This document shows, in pieces, positions 43,868 through 52,907 of a stretch of 64,000 bases of DNA. The stretch is from Flavobacterium enshiense (GTDB lineage Bacteria; Bacteroidota; Bacteroidia; Flavobacteriales; Flavobacteriaceae), in NCBI RefSeq assembly GCF_022836875.1, contig NZ_CP090376.1:310001-374000 (forward strand). The letters run 5' to 3'. The notes below the pieces were generated by a model. It saw nothing but the letters and a program-made list of their open reading frames with translations, was not told the DNA's origin and did not search any database. Within the stretch, counting starts at the first letter, position 1. Each line of letters starts with the position of its first letter. The position numbers were made by a program, and so were the translations under genes.

Positions 43868-46162
43868 TTATTTTACTATGATTTGTTTAAGCTTTTTCTC
43901 TTTCTCCTGTGCATCTACTACTGCAACAGCAGCCATATTGACCATCTCTTCCACGCTGGCTCCCAACTGGAAAATATGAACCGGTTTATCTAACCCCATC
44001 ATAATTGGCCCTACCGACATCACTTTATTCAATTCTTTCAACATTTTGTAAGTGATGTTGGCTGCATCCAGATTAGGAAACACCAAAGTATTTACATTTT
44101 TATTGGCTAGTTTCGAGAACGGGAATTTACTTGCCAACATTTCCTGATTCAATGCAAAATCGGTTTGGATTTCACCATCAACAATCAAATCCGGGTACTG
44201 CTCATGCAAAATCGCAACTGCATTTCTGATCTTTACCGCACTTTCTGCAGATGAAGACCCGAAATTGGAAAAAGAAACCATAGCGATTACTGGTTCCATC
44301 CCGAACATACGAACCGTTTTCGCAGCCATTAATGCAATTCTGGCCAAGTCTTCGGCTGAAGGATTAGGGTTGATAGCCGTATCAGCTAAAAACACAGGAC
44401 CGCGTTTAGTCATCATCATATTTGTGGTCGCAATGCGATGAACACCTTGTTGTCTAGGTATTAACTCTAACATTGGCTTTACCACTGTAGGGTAACTTCT
44501 GGAATATCCGGTAACCAAAGCATCTGCCTCGCCTTCATTCACCATCATTGCAGCAAAATAATTACGCTCGCGCATCCACTTTTGAGCATCCAATAACGAA
44601 GTCCCTCTTCGTCTTCTGGCTTCCCAATATACATCAGCAAAACGATTTCTTCTTCCTTCTTCTTCCTTGGTTTTAGGATCGATAATAACTACATCATCAT
44701 CAAAACCAATTTCCTCTTTCAGTTCTAAAATTGTTTCTTTATTTCCTAATAAAATTGGCGTTCCGATACCTTCTTCCATCACAATTTGGGCAGCTTTCAA
44801 TACATCCAAATGATCGGCTTCGGCAAAAATTATTCTTTTAGGATCGGTCTTCGCACGGTTATGCAGCAAACGGACCATCTTGTTGTCCGAGCCCATTCGC
44901 TCCAAAAGTTCCTCTCTGTATGTATCCCAATCCGCAATAGGTGCTGTAGCAACACCGGATTCCATAGCGGCTTTTGCAACTGCTGGAGGCACTTCGGCAA
45001 TCAATCTCGGGTCGAACGGCTTCGGAATAATATAATCACGGCCGAAAGTCAGTTTCGTTTCACCGTAAGCGATATTCACCTGCTCAGGCACAGAAGCCTT
45101 TGCCAGGTTCGCTAAGGCAACTACCGCTGCCTTTTTCATTTCTTCGTTGATTTTCGTCGCACGAACGTCAAGCGCTCCACGGAAAATGAACGGGAAACCA
45201 AGTACGTTATTCACCTGATTAGGATGATCGGAACGACCGGTTGCCATGATGATATCTTTACGGGTAGCGATGGCCAAATCGTATCGGATTTCCGGCGTTG
45301 GATTTGCCATAGCAAAAACAATCGGGTTATCCGCCATACTCAACAACATTTCAGGGGTCACAATATCACCGGAAGACAATCCGATGAAAACATCAGCGTC
45401 TTTCATGGCATCCCCAAGTCCTTCAAAATGCTTATCGGTAGCATATGCACGCTGCATTTCCGAAATTTTCGGATCGTCTTTGCGTAAAGCCCCCTTACTG
45501 TTGAACATGACGATATTTTCGCGTTTCACACCAAAAGAAACATACAGATTCGCACAGGCGATGGCTGCGGAACCTGCTCCGGAAACCACCATTTTCACTT
45601 CATCCATTTTCTTTCCGGCCAATTCCACTGCATTTAGTAATGCTGCCGAGGAAATGATGGCGGTTCCGTGTTGGTCGTCGTGCATTACCGGAATATTCAA
45701 TTCTTCCACCAAACGTCTTTCGATTTCAAAAGACTCCGGTGCTTTGATATCTTCTAAATTGATACCTCCGAAAGTCGGTGCTATATTTTTTACGGTTTCG
45801 ATGAATTTTTCAACATCTTTGGTATCTACTTCGATATCGAAAACATCAATATCCGCGAAGATTTTGAACAAAAGACCTTTCCCTTCCATTACAGGTTTTG
45901 AGGCTTCTGGACCGATATCCCCTAAACCTAAAACAGCGGTTCCATTTGAAATAACGGCTACTAAATTTCCTTTTGCAGTATATTTATAAACGTTCTCTAC
46001 GTCTTTTTCGATTTCTAAACAAGGCTCGGCAACTCCAGGTGAATAGGCTAATGCCAAGTCTCTTTGTGTTGCATATTTTTTAGTGGGTACCACCTGAATT
46101 TTACCAGGGGTGGGTTTGGCATGGTATAATAAAGCTTCTCTTCTTTTACTGTCTTTGTGCAT
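43868..46162 (-). CDS. maeB: NADP-dependent malic enzyme with phosphotransacetylase-like domain
   Basis: The enzyme decarboxylates malate to pyruvate, yielding NADPH. The 764 residues combine a malic domain (about 1-160: LALAYSPGVAEPC, AVLGLGDIGPEASKPVMEGK in parts), an NAD(P)-binding domain (VVSGAGSAAIACANLY) and a C-terminal PTA-like domain (about 430-755: RIIFAEADHLDVLKAA, ALVTGYSRSYP, GPVFLADTAIN). The PTA-like part lacks transacetylase activity in characterised MaeB proteins and acts as regulator. It has its own -7 box at 46185-46192 and may be followed in the transcript by ruvA and sprA if the hairpin at 43802-43860 is passed. Confidence 0.96.
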   Translation of the reverse strand: MHKDSKRREALLYHAKPTPGKIQVVPTKKYATQRDLALAYSPGVAEPCLEIEKDVENVYKYTAKGNLVAVISNGTAVLGLGDIGPEASKPVMEGKGLLFKIFADIDVFDIEVDTKDVEKFIETVKNIAPTFGGINLEDIKAPESFEIERRLVEELNIPVMHDDQHGTAIISSAALLNAVELAGKKMDEVKMVVSGAGSAAIACANLYVSFGVKRENIVMFNSKGALRKDDPKISEMQRAYATDKHFEGLGDAMKDADVFIGLSSGDIVTPEMLLSMADNPIVFAMANPTPEIRYDLAIATRKDIIMATGRSDHPNQVNNVLGFPFIFRGALDVRATKINEEMKKAAVVALANLAKASVPEQVNIAYGETKLTFGRDYIIPKPFDPRLIAEVPPAVAKAAMESGVATAPIADWDTYREELLERMGSDNKMVRLLHNRAKTDPKRIIFAEADHLDVLKAAQIVMEEGIGTPILLGNKETILELKEEIGFDDDVVIIDPKTKEEEGRRNRFADVYWEARRRRGTSLLDAQKWMRERNYFAAMMVNEGEADALVTGYSRSYPTVVKPMLELIPRQQGVHRIATTNMMMTKRGPVFLADTAINPNPSAEDLARIALMAAKTVRMFGMEPVIAMVSFSNFGSSSAESAVKIRNAVAILHEQYPDLIVDGEIQTDFALNQEMLASKFPFSKLANKNVNTLVFPNLDAANITYKMLKELNKVMSVGPIMMGLDKPVHIFQLGASVEEMVNMAAVAVVDAQEKEKKLKQIIVK

Positions 46163-46184
46163 GGTTTGTTTATTTACTAACTAA

Positions 46185-46192
46185 CAAAGATA
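46185..46192 (-). promoter_or_regulatory. TAnnTTTG box of maeB
   Basis: TATCTTTG on the - strand (46192-46185) is an exact match, 22 bases before the ATG. The -33 is unclear. Confidence 0.55.
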
Positions 46193-46410
46193 TGAGGATG
46201 ATGACAATAATTGAAATTTTTACCCTCAATCTTTAAAAAAGTTTTCACCAGAATTTATCTATATTAATTCACTACATTTACAAGTACCTGATTTTAAGCA
46301 ATTCATGTTTTTAACCTAAAAAAACCTAAAAAGAAAGTGACATAAAGTTATTGTCCAGTTTATTTATTATTCCTAAATTGATAATCAGCAGACTTTCAAT
46401 CTATACCGGT

Positions 46411-46418
46411 TAATTTTG
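46411..46418 (+). promoter_or_regulatory. TAnnTTTG box of the phospholipase D-like gene
   Basis: TAATTTTG at 46411-46418 is an exact match, 11 bases before the ATG at 46430. The leader would be only about five bases. Confidence 0.5.
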
Positions 46419-46429
46419 AATGACAGAAA

Positions 46430-47590
46430 ATGAAAAACGGCTTTTCTTCAAATATTGCTGCAGACTCCATCACACTCGTTCACAGCGGAAGGGATTATTT
46501 TGACAGGCTGCTAAAACTGATTAATGAAGCGTCTACCGAAATTCATTTTCAAACCTACATCATCGAAGACGACATTACCGGAAACAAAATAGTCAACGCT
46601 CTCAAAAAAGCCGTCTTGAGAAAGGTTAACGTTTATCTTTTATTGGATGGACTGGGTTCTCGTGCTTTGCCAGACAAATTTATTACCGATTTACAGCAAA
46701 GCGGTATCTATTTTCGTTTTTTCGCCCCACTGTTTTCCTATCAGTCATTTTACTTCGGAAGACGGCTGCATCATAAAATTGTTGTTGCCGATGCAAAAAC
46801 CGTCCTGATTGGTGGTATAAATATTGCCAAAAAATATGAAGGTACGGCTACAGAAGCTCCTTGGCTGGATTATGCCGTTTTAATCAATGACAGCACAATT
46901 GCACAACAGGCACAATCGATTTGTCATTACTATTTTTTCAAAAAAGGGAAACGTCCTAACGGAAAAACACTTTTAGAAAAAGTAAACAATCAAAACACCA
47001 TAAAGCTGATACAAAATGACTGGCTCAGACGGAAAAACGAAATTCAGAAGACTTATCTGAAATCCATTCAGAATGCACAGAACGAAATAATAATTGTATG
47101 TGGTTATTTTTTACCCGGAAGAAAACTCACTCAGGCACTTAAGCAAGCGGCGCAAAGAAACGTCCGTATCCGACTAATTCTTTCCAGCGTATCAGATGTC
47201 CCCTTAGTAAAAGGAGCCATCAATTATTATTATCCTTTTCTGCTGCGGAATAACATTGAACTTTACGAGTGGAATCAATCCATTTTACACGGAAAAACCG
47301 CCGTTATGGATCAAACATGGAGCACCATCGGATCATTCAACCTGAATCATTTAAGTTCATATGCCAGTATCGAAATGAATGTCTGCATTGATTCAGTTTT
47401 GTTTGCTCAAAAATATCAAAATCACCTCGAGCTAATCATTTCACAATGTCTACAAATCACTCCGGCCGCCTTTAAAAAACAAAACAATCCGCTGGAGCGA
47501 TTCAAAGATTGGAACTCCTATCACATTGTTCGCTTTTTCGAAATCCTACTTACATACCTGCCTTATAACCGATTTCTAAAACGACGCTAA
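46430..47590 (+). CDS. Phospholipase D-like protein, probable cardiolipin synthase
   Basis: The 386-residue protein carries two complete HxKxxxxD motifs: His114-Lys116-Asp121 in LHHKIVVADAKTVLIGG and His287-Lys289-Asp294 in LHGKTAVMDQTWSTIGSFN. These form one phosphatidyl-transferase active site. The spacing and GSFNLN ending are as in cardiolipin synthase A/B. The N-terminal membrane helices of ClsA are absent, so it resembles ClsB-type or minor cardiolipin synthases. Its stop is one base before a DUF2062 gene, so the two are likely co-translated and may cooperate at the membrane. Confidence 0.88.
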   Translation: MKNGFSSNIAADSITLVHSGRDYFDRLLKLINEASTEIHFQTYIIEDDITGNKIVNALKKAVLRKVNVYLLLDGLGSRALPDKFITDLQQSGIYFRFFAPLFSYQSFYFGRRLHHKIVVADAKTVLIGGINIAKKYEGTATEAPWLDYAVLINDSTIAQQAQSICHYYFFKKGKRPNGKTLLEKVNNQNTIKLIQNDWLRRKNEIQKTYLKSIQNAQNEIIIVCGYFLPGRKLTQALKQAAQRNVRIRLILSSVSDVPLVKGAINYYYPFLLRNNIELYEWNQSILHGKTAVMDQTWSTIGSFNLNHLSSYASIEMNVCIDSVLFAQKYQNHLELIISQCLQITPAAFKKQNNPLERFKDWNSYHIVRFFEILLTYLPYNRFLKRR

Positions 47591-47591
47591 A

Positions 47592-48017
47592 ATGAAGTGG
47601 AAAACAATAGTTGATTTCTTTTGGAAGATTGCTAAATCACACAACAGTGCGGAAGAGATTGCCTGGGGAGCTGCCATCGGAACATTCATCAGTGTATTTC
47701 CTACTTTCGGATTGGGCGCCCCGCTTGTGATTGTATTAAGTCGGGTACTGAAATTTAATTTGGCCATAGCCCTTGCTGCCAGTATCATTTCAAACCCGCT
47801 CACGAGTCCTTTCTTTATGCTTCTGAATTATAAAGTCGGTTCGATGTTTTTTAAGAATCCCATTGTGTTTGACATCGATAACTGGAAAGAAAATTTGAAG
47901 GATACAGGATTGACTATTTTAATCGGGGCAATTATTGTCAGTGGCGCTATGGCGGTTATCGCCTATTTCTTTTCAAAATTCATGGTTTTGAAATTGAGGA
48001 ATAAAAACCAACCCTGA
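47592..48017 (+). CDS. DUF2062 membrane protein
   Basis: The 141 residues match DUF2062: the entry SAEEIAWGAAIGTFISVFPTFG, the conserved LAIALAASIISNPLTSPFFM block (in parts) and a C-terminal pair of membrane helices (LTILIGAIIVSGAMAVIAYFF). The family is of unknown function and is often found near lipid or glycosyl-transfer genes. Here it directly follows a cardiolipin-synthase-like gene with a one-base gap. The stop abuts the stop of the convergent queG with no space between. Confidence 0.9.
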   Translation: MKWKTIVDFFWKIAKSHNSAEEIAWGAAIGTFISVFPTFGLGAPLVIVLSRVLKFNLAIALAASIISNPLTSPFFMLLNYKVGSMFFKNPIVFDIDNWKENLKDTGLTILIGAIIVSGAMAVIAYFFSKFMVLKLRNKNQP

Positions 48018-48941
48018 TTATTTTAAAAAATCAATATTGCGCTTTAGCCCGCTTAACTTGGTTCTTTTTACAGCCGAATTTTTAAAAACCCTGCGGAACG
48101 TTTCTTCCGTGATTTCTATCCAGTCTTTTTTGGTAAACGACAGTAATTCGGGATTCGAATTAAAAAGCGGTTCGTTATGCGGTTTTGAAAAACGGTTCCA
48201 CGGACAAACATCCTGACAGACATCGCAGCCGAACATCCAGTCATCGAATTTGCCTTTCATCGTTTCGGGAAGATTGTCTTTCAGTTCGATGGTAAAATAC
48301 GAAATGCATTTACTGCCATCCACTAAGTATGGTGCCACAATGGCTTCCGTTGGACAGGCATCAATGCAGGCGGTACATTTCCCGCAGTGATCTGTGGTAA
48401 TGGTATCGTAGTCCAACTCTAAATCCACGATCAATTCTGCAATAAAAAAGAAGGAACCGACTTGTTTGGAAAGCAGATTGGAGTTTTTGCCTATCCAACC
48501 CAAGCCGCTTTTGGCTGCCCAAGCCTTATCCAATACTGGTGCCGAATCTACAAACGCTCGTCCGGACACCTCTCCGATTTCGGTTTGGATGAATTGCAGC
48601 AGGTCTTTGAGTTTGTCTTTGATTACGAAATGGTAATCCTCTCCATAAGCATATTTCGAAATCTTGTAACTTTCCGGATTTTGAGTTTCCGAAGGAAAGT
48701 AATTCAGCAATAGGGAAATCACGCTTTTCGCGTCGTCTACCAATAATGTTGGATCTAGGCGTTTGTCGAAATGATTTTCCATGTAGTGCATTTCGCCCTG
48801 CATTCCGTTTTTGAGCCAGCGTTCCAGGCGCGGGGCTTCTTCTTCCAGAAAACCGGCCTTGGAAATACCGCACGACAAAAACCCGAGGCGAGCGGCTTCG
48901 GACTTTATCATTTGCGTGTATTTTGATTGTTGGTTTGTCAT
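48018..48941 (-). CDS. queG: Epoxyqueuosine reductase
   Basis: QueG performs the last step of queuosine synthesis on tRNA, reducing epoxyqueuosine with cobalamin and two [4Fe-4S] clusters. The 307 residues show the N-terminal B12-binding part ([35 protein letters not shown]) and the catalytic Asp region [14 protein letters not shown]. The cluster motifs are [16 protein letters not shown] and [13 protein letters not shown]. The C-terminal HEAT repeats of longer QueG are absent. It is a single gene facing DUF2062; 188 bases with a repeat precede it. Confidence 0.96.
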   Translation of the reverse strand: MTNQQSKYTQMIKSEAARLGFLSCGISKAGFLEEEAPRLERWLKNGMQGEMHYMENHFDKRLDPTLLVDDAKSVISLLLNYFPSETQNPESYKISKYAYGEDYHFVIKDKLKDLLQFIQTEIGEVSGRAFVDSAPVLDKAWAAKSGLGWIGKNSNLLSKQVGSFFFIAELIVDLELDYDTITTDHCGKCTACIDACPTEAIVAPYLVDGSKCISYFTIELKDNLPETMKGKFDDWMFGCDVCQDVCPWNRFSKPHNEPLFNSNPELLSFTKKDWIEITEETFRRVFKNSAVKRTKLSGLKRNIDFLK

Positions 48942-49040
48942 TTGAAATCAAATTATGAAGATCACTCAGATTTCATAGATTGACGCGAATCTTAATGTTC
49001 CGGGCCTGCATTAGGGATTATCTGCGACCAGTTCACTTCG

Positions 49041-49118
49041 TTCGGGCGAGCAATTGTCTGAGCTCTTTTTAGTGGAGCTTTGCGAAACTAAAAAAGCGAG
49101 TGCGAAAGCCCGACCCGA
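49041..49118. repeat. Imperfect hairpin repeat between ruvB and queG
   Basis: Nested complementary segments are CGGGC near 49043 with GCCCG near 49108, and CTTTTTAGT (49065-49073) with ACTAAAAAAG (49087-49096). Together they make a long imperfect stem-loop of about 75 bases rich in GCGAAAG motifs. It resembles dispersed flavobacterial intergenic repeats. No gene is present. Confidence 0.5.
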
Positions 49119-49129
49119 AGGGGAATACC

Positions 49130-50152
49130 CTAAAACAATCCTCCCTGAATATTATTTCGGATTTTTCCTAAATGCTTATACGCTTTCTCCGTTACTTCCC
49201 TTCCTCTTGGCGTACGGATGATGAATCCTTCCTGAATTAAAAACGGTTCGTATACTTCCTCAATGGTCTCCCCGCTTTCAGAAACAGCTGTCGCCAAAGT
49301 GGTCAGACCCACTGGACCGCCCTTGAATTTATCGATAATAGTCGTAAGAATCTTGTTGTCCATTTCGTCCAGACCGTGCGCATCTACGTGTAAAGCCTTC
49401 AAGGCATATCGGGCAATTTCGATATCGATTTTCCCATTGCCTTTTATCTGAGCAAAGTCACGAACACGACGTAATAGCGCATTGGCAATACGAGGCGTTC
49501 CTCGGCTTCGACCTGCAATTTCGATGGCGGCTTCCATTGAAATCGGCATGTTTAAAATCGCTGAACTTCGCTGAACGATCGTGGTTAACAATTCAGTATT
49601 GTAATATTGTAAGCGGCTTTGGATTCCGAAACGTGCACGCATGGGCGCTGTCAGCAATCCGGAACGTGTGGTTGCCCCTACCAGGGTAAACGGGTTCAGG
49701 TTAATCTGTACCGTACGGGCATTGGGTCCGCTTTCGATCATGATATCAATCTTGAAATCCTCCATGGCGGAATACAGGTATTCTTCCACTATCGGACTCA
49801 GACGATGGATTTCGTCTATGAACAAAACGTCGCGTTCATCCAAATTGGTAAGCAATCCCGCTAAATCGCCGGGTTTGTCCAATACGGGGCCGGAAGTTAT
49901 TTTGATGCCCACGCCCAATTCGTTGGCTAAAATATTCGCCAAAGTTGTCTTTCCTAATCCCGGGGGACCGTGAAAAAGGGTATGATCTAAAGCCTCGCCT
50001 CGCAGATTGGCCGCTTCCACAAATATCTTCAGATTCTCCAGGACCTGATCCTGTCCGGTAAAATCATCAAAACTCAGTGGGCGCAATGCCTTTTCTATAT
50101 CAACTTCCTGCGGGGTGCAACGCTCTTTATTGGGATTCAGATTTTCATTCAT
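49130..50152 (-). CDS. ruvB: Holliday junction branch migration ATPase RuvB
   Basis: RuvB is the hexameric AAA+ motor that drives branch migration with RuvA. The 340 residues are typical. Walker A is GPPGLGKTT (63-71), Walker B is LFIDEIHRL, sensor 1 is GATTRSG, and the arginine finger region ARFGIQSRL is followed by the winged-helix domain ending [17 protein letters not shown] consensus -7 box is only four bases upstream of the ATG, predicting a leaderless transcript. RuvA is about 5 kb away, next to sprA. Confidence 0.97.
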   Translation of the reverse strand: MNENLNPNKERCTPQEVDIEKALRPLSFDDFTGQDQVLENLKIFVEAANLRGEALDHTLFHGPPGLGKTTLANILANELGVGIKITSGPVLDKPGDLAGLLTNLDERDVLFIDEIHRLSPIVEEYLYSAMEDFKIDIMIESGPNARTVQINLNPFTLVGATTRSGLLTAPMRARFGIQSRLQYYNTELLTTIVQRSSAILNMPISMEAAIEIAGRSRGTPRIANALLRRVRDFAQIKGNGKIDIEIARYALKALHVDAHGLDEMDNKILTTIIDKFKGGPVGLTTLATAVSESGETIEEVYEPFLIQEGFIIRTPRGREVTEKAYKHLGKIRNNIQGGLF

Positions 50153-50156
50153 GGGG

Positions 50157-50164
50157 CAAAGATA
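50157..50164 (-). promoter_or_regulatory. TAnnTTTG box of ruvB, four bases from the ATG
   Basis: TATCTTTG on the - strand (50164-50157) is an exact match with four C between it and the start codon, the same geometry as at murI. Confidence 0.55.
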
Positions 50165-50218
50165 TAAAGAAAGTTAGCAGATTACAGTGTTCAGCCGGCA
50201 GTTTCTAAAACCTGAAAA

Positions 50219-50527
50219 TCAAACATTATAGCCCGTTGCAAGAATTTCTTTCCATTCCGGATTCCTTTTGATGTAAGAAGCCACAAATGGACAAAGCGGC
50301 GCCAACGGATAGCCTTTCTCTTTGATCCAATGCAGGGTTTTCAAAACCAATGCAGAACCGACACCCTTTCCTTCCAAGGCCGGTGGTACTTCGGTATGGG
50401 TTATAAAAATGATGTTTTGCTTGGTGATCTTGAATTCAGAAAAAGCGATGTATCCTTCCACTTCCAGTTCGAAACGACCTTTCTCCTCATTAATACGGAG
50501 TGGCAAGGCGTCCAGACTATTCTCCAT
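50219..50527 (-). CDS. GNAT family N-acetyltransferase (YidJ/Gtn-like small type)
   Basis: The 102-residue protein is a minimal acetyltransferase. The acetyl-CoA-binding motif A is ITHTEVPPALEGKGVGSALV, followed by the helix TLHWIKEKGYPLAPLCPFVASYIKRNPEW (in parts) characteristic of the COG2388 group. The substrate is unknown. It overlaps the upstream ferredoxin-like gene by 11 bases, so the two are translated together; this fused-neighbour arrangement of a Fer4-like protein and small GNAT is common. Confidence 0.9.
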   Translation of the reverse strand: MENSLDALPLRINEEKGRFELEVEGYIAFSEFKITKQNIIFITHTEVPPALEGKGVGSALVLKTLHWIKEKGYPLAPLCPFVASYIKRNPEWKEILATGYNV

Positions 50528-50753
50528 CCTTAACCTTATCTTTATTATAATAAAATGACAAAGCGCCTGACGGGCATTTCTTCACCTGTTCCATCATTTC
50601 GTCCGAACTGGCTCCGCGGGGATTAATCCATGGCTGGACTTTGGCACGGAAAACTTCAGGTAATCCGCGAACGCAATTACCGGAATGCTGACACAAGTGT
50701 TGCTTCCAGACAATAGTGATTTCTCCATTTGTGTATTCTTTTGCACTTTCCAT
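50517..50753 (-). CDS. Divergent 4Fe-4S mono-cluster protein
   Basis: The 78 residues match the small Fer4_19 type ferredoxin-like domain. WKQHLCQHSGNCVRGLPEVF provides the first cysteines, followed by QVKKCPSGALSFYY with the last CP motif. The usual four-Cys ferredoxin loop is therefore partly replaced by His/Cys. The redox partner is unknown. It is the first gene of a two-gene unit with the overlapping GNAT gene and is divergent from the amino acid permease gene. Confidence 0.88.
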   Translation of the reverse strand: MESAKEYTNGEITIVWKQHLCQHSGNCVRGLPEVFRAKVQPWINPRGASSDEMMEQVKKCPSGALSFYYNKDKVKDGE

Positions 50754-50815
50754 AATCGTAAGAATTTAGCTTTTCGTAAGTTACAAAAAAAAGTATCACT
50801 AAAAGGATGTTTTTA

Positions 50816-50823
50816 TATCTTTA
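50816..50823 (+). promoter_or_regulatory. Possible -7 box of the APC permease gene
   Basis: TATCTTTA at 50816-50823 agrees at seven of eight positions with TAnnTTTG and is 21 bases before the ATG. Confidence 0.35.
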
Positions 50824-50844
50824 GAGCAATTTAACAAAAATTTT

Positions 50845-52245
50845 ATGCAAGACGAACAGCAACATTTTAAACGTGAATTAGGATTATTGGATGGAACCAT
50901 GCTAGTGGTGGGTTCGATGATTGGCTCGGGAATTTTTATTGTAAGTGCCGACATTGCCCGTCAGGTTGGATCTACCGCCTGGTTATTAATCATCTGGTTA
51001 TTGTCGGGATTGATTACCATTATTGCCGCTGTGAGTTATGGCGAATTGAGTGCCATGTTCCCAAAAGCGGGCGGACAGTATGTATACTTAAAAGAAGCTT
51101 ACAATAAACTCATCGCCTTTTTGTACGGCTGGAGCTTCTTTGGTGTGGTACAAACCGGAACCATCGCCGCTGTTGGTGTGGCTTTTTCAAAGTTTACCGC
51201 TTACCTTGTTCCGGCAGTGAGTGATGAGAACGTTTTATACGAAATCGGATCGTTCAAACTTAATGCTGCACAGTTGGTTTCTATTTTTACGATTATAGTG
51301 TTGACCTTCATCAACAGCCGTGGGGTAAAAAACGGAAAGGTACTGCAAACCGTTCTGACCATCATCAAAATCGCATCATTAGTAGGTTTGATCGTCTTCG
51401 GATTAATAGCCGCTAAAGGTCAGGTTTGGGACGCTAACTGGACCGATACCTGGACAACAAGATCCTGGAATGCCGAAAGCGGTTCCTGGCTTCCTATTTC
51501 CGGTATGAGTCTTATTACCGGGATATCTGCCGCGATGGTGGGATCCTTATTTTCCAGCGATGCCTGGAATGGTGTTACGTTTATTGCGGGAGAGATTAAA
51601 AATCCGCAGCGCAATGTAGGGTTGAGTTTGTTTTTGGGAACCTTTATCGTGACCATTATTTATGTATTGGCTAATGTAATGTACGTTGCCGTGGTACCTT
51701 TGGAAGAAATTGCTTTTGCCAAATCGGATCGTGTGGCGGTAGTAGCGGCCAACAACATCTTCGGAAATATAGGGACATTAATTATCGCCGTGATGATTAT
51801 GATTTCCACGTTTGCATGTAACAACGGATTGATTATGGCCGGAGCCCGCGTGTATTATACGATGGCCAAAGACGGTTTGTTCTTCAAAAAAGCGGCGCAC
51901 TTAAACGAATTCAGCGTGCCGGCGTGGGCGCTTTGGTCGCAATGTGTTTGGGCTTCGTTTTTATGTTTGACCGGAAAATATGGTGATTTACTGGACTTTG
52001 TGGTAATCATCGTTTTGATTTTCTATATACTTACCATTTACGGCATTTTCATTTTACGAAAAAAACAACCCGATGCAGAACGACCTTACAAAGCGTTTGG
52101 CTACCCGTTCTTACCGTTGTTTTATATAATAGTGGCTTCGGCTATCAGTATTTCATTATTGATTACGAAATTTTCTACCTGTGGGTGGGGCGTTTTAATT
52201 ATGTTGGCAGGCATACCGGTTTATTATTTTACACAACGTAAATAA
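50845..52245 (+). CDS. APC-superfamily amino acid permease
   Basis: The 466-residue protein has about twelve membrane helices of the LeuT fold. The first-helix signature is LGLLDGTMLVVGSMIGSGIFIV, in which the unwound GSMIGSGIF stretch binds the substrate backbone; TAWLLIIWLLSGLITIIAAVSYGEL (in parts) and FPKAGGQYVYLKEAY follow. It resembles the LAT/YfnA group of amino acid transporters; specificity cannot be told. It is a single-gene unit. The next + strand terminator is at 52421-52449, so its message may have a long 3' part unless a small RNA starts there. Confidence 0.92.
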   Translation: MQDEQQHFKRELGLLDGTMLVVGSMIGSGIFIVSADIARQVGSTAWLLIIWLLSGLITIIAAVSYGELSAMFPKAGGQYVYLKEAYNKLIAFLYGWSFFGVVQTGTIAAVGVAFSKFTAYLVPAVSDENVLYEIGSFKLNAAQLVSIFTIIVLTFINSRGVKNGKVLQTVLTIIKIASLVGLIVFGLIAAKGQVWDANWTDTWTTRSWNAESGSWLPISGMSLITGISAAMVGSLFSSDAWNGVTFIAGEIKNPQRNVGLSLFLGTFIVTIIYVLANVMYVAVVPLEEIAFAKSDRVAVVAANNIFGNIGTLIIAVMIMISTFACNNGLIMAGARVYYTMAKDGLFFKKAAHLNEFSVPAWALWSQCVWASFLCLTGKYGDLLDFVVIIVLIFYILTIYGIFILRKKQPDAERPYKAFGYPFLPLFYIIVASAISISLLITKFSTCGWGVLIMLAGIPVYYFTQRK

Positions 52246-52329
52246 AATTTTCTTAAAGTCTGTTTTTCAGTTGGTTAAAATTAAAAAAAGATGTAATTTT
52301 ACTATACGATTTTTGATTTATTGTTTGTT

Positions 52330-52449
52330 TGAATAAGAGGCACTACAAACGTGTTCTTTTTCGGGCGCTATCCTATCTATTGTTAAAGTGTAGGGTGATA
52401 GTAAATCAAGAATTTATTGGGAGGTCATAGAAATATGACCTCTTTTTTT
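52330..52449 (+). ncRNA. Candidate structured small RNA or structured 3' UTR
   Basis: Between the permease stop and a strong terminator lies a segment with an internal stem (CTATC at about 52369-52373 pairing with GATAG near 52397-52401, with further pairing inside). T-rich DNA with TTTG motifs at about 52320-52332 precedes it. About 120 bases from there to the terminator would fit a small RNA. Known families such as Flavo-1 or 6S could not be tested by eye. Confidence 0.35.
52421..52449 (+). terminator. Intrinsic terminator downstream of the permease gene
   Basis: Nine-base perfect arms (52421-52429 with 52434-52442) with a GAAA tetraloop are followed by seven T. Confidence 0.93.
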
Positions 52450-52585
52450 ATTTATACACTACAATGAATTTCCCAGGATTTGTGCGTATTCATTTAATTA
52501 TCGCCTAAAGTCTCCATAATTAACACCTAATTTATCATTAAGGCAATCATTGATTACTTATGCTATATTTATACTATAGCTATGC

Positions 52586-52624
52586 TATATCAGTGCTACA
52601 TCAGTGCTATATCAGTGCTATATC
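52586..52624. repeat. 11-bp tandem repeat TATATCAGTGC (3.5 copies)
   Basis: Units at 52586-52596, 52597-52607 (one change) and 52608-52618, plus six bases of a fourth. The period is about one helical turn. CTATAGCTAT upstream adds related inverted motifs. Confidence 0.9.
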
Positions 52625-52786
52625 TATTAATTTTATCTTTAGAAAATCGTAATCCTAGTTGGGGTAATTTTCGATCGCGGGAGATTTTCTAAGACATTAA
52701 AACTACGGGAAAGGAATTTTCGAAGTTAAATTCGCGCATAGAGGGCGTGGCTCAAAGTTAACATCTGTCCAGCCACAGTCATAGTT

Positions 52787-52830
52787 TTTAAATTACTCTC
52801 TTTGTGGGCCCGGATTGCAAATCCGCGCTA
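52787..52830 (+). repeat. Dispersed 44-bp repeat, copy 1
   Basis: It contains the core GGATTGCAAATCC. It matches 53664-53707 with three mismatches over 44 bases. Confidence 0.85.
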
Positions 52831-52907
52831 TCGGGGTTAGTGGAGTGCAACCTTTTCAACTTCCTGAATGAAAGTTTACAACTACTGAAATACTAAAAGC
52901 TTTTTCA

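Larger units (their letters stand above)
52246..52907. other. 660-bp intergenic region with possible RNA and repeats
   Basis: No protein gene is supported. The left part (about 52330-52449) contains stem-forming sequence and a clear terminator. The middle (52561-52630) has an 11-base tandem repeat. The right part has a dispersed-repeat copy (52787-52830) and unremarkable AT-rich DNA. Confidence 0.65.

Noticed and set aside
52586..52624. Short repeats as a CRISPR or iteron origin
   Set aside because: Direct 11-base units without spacers, and no Cas or replication initiator gene nearby.
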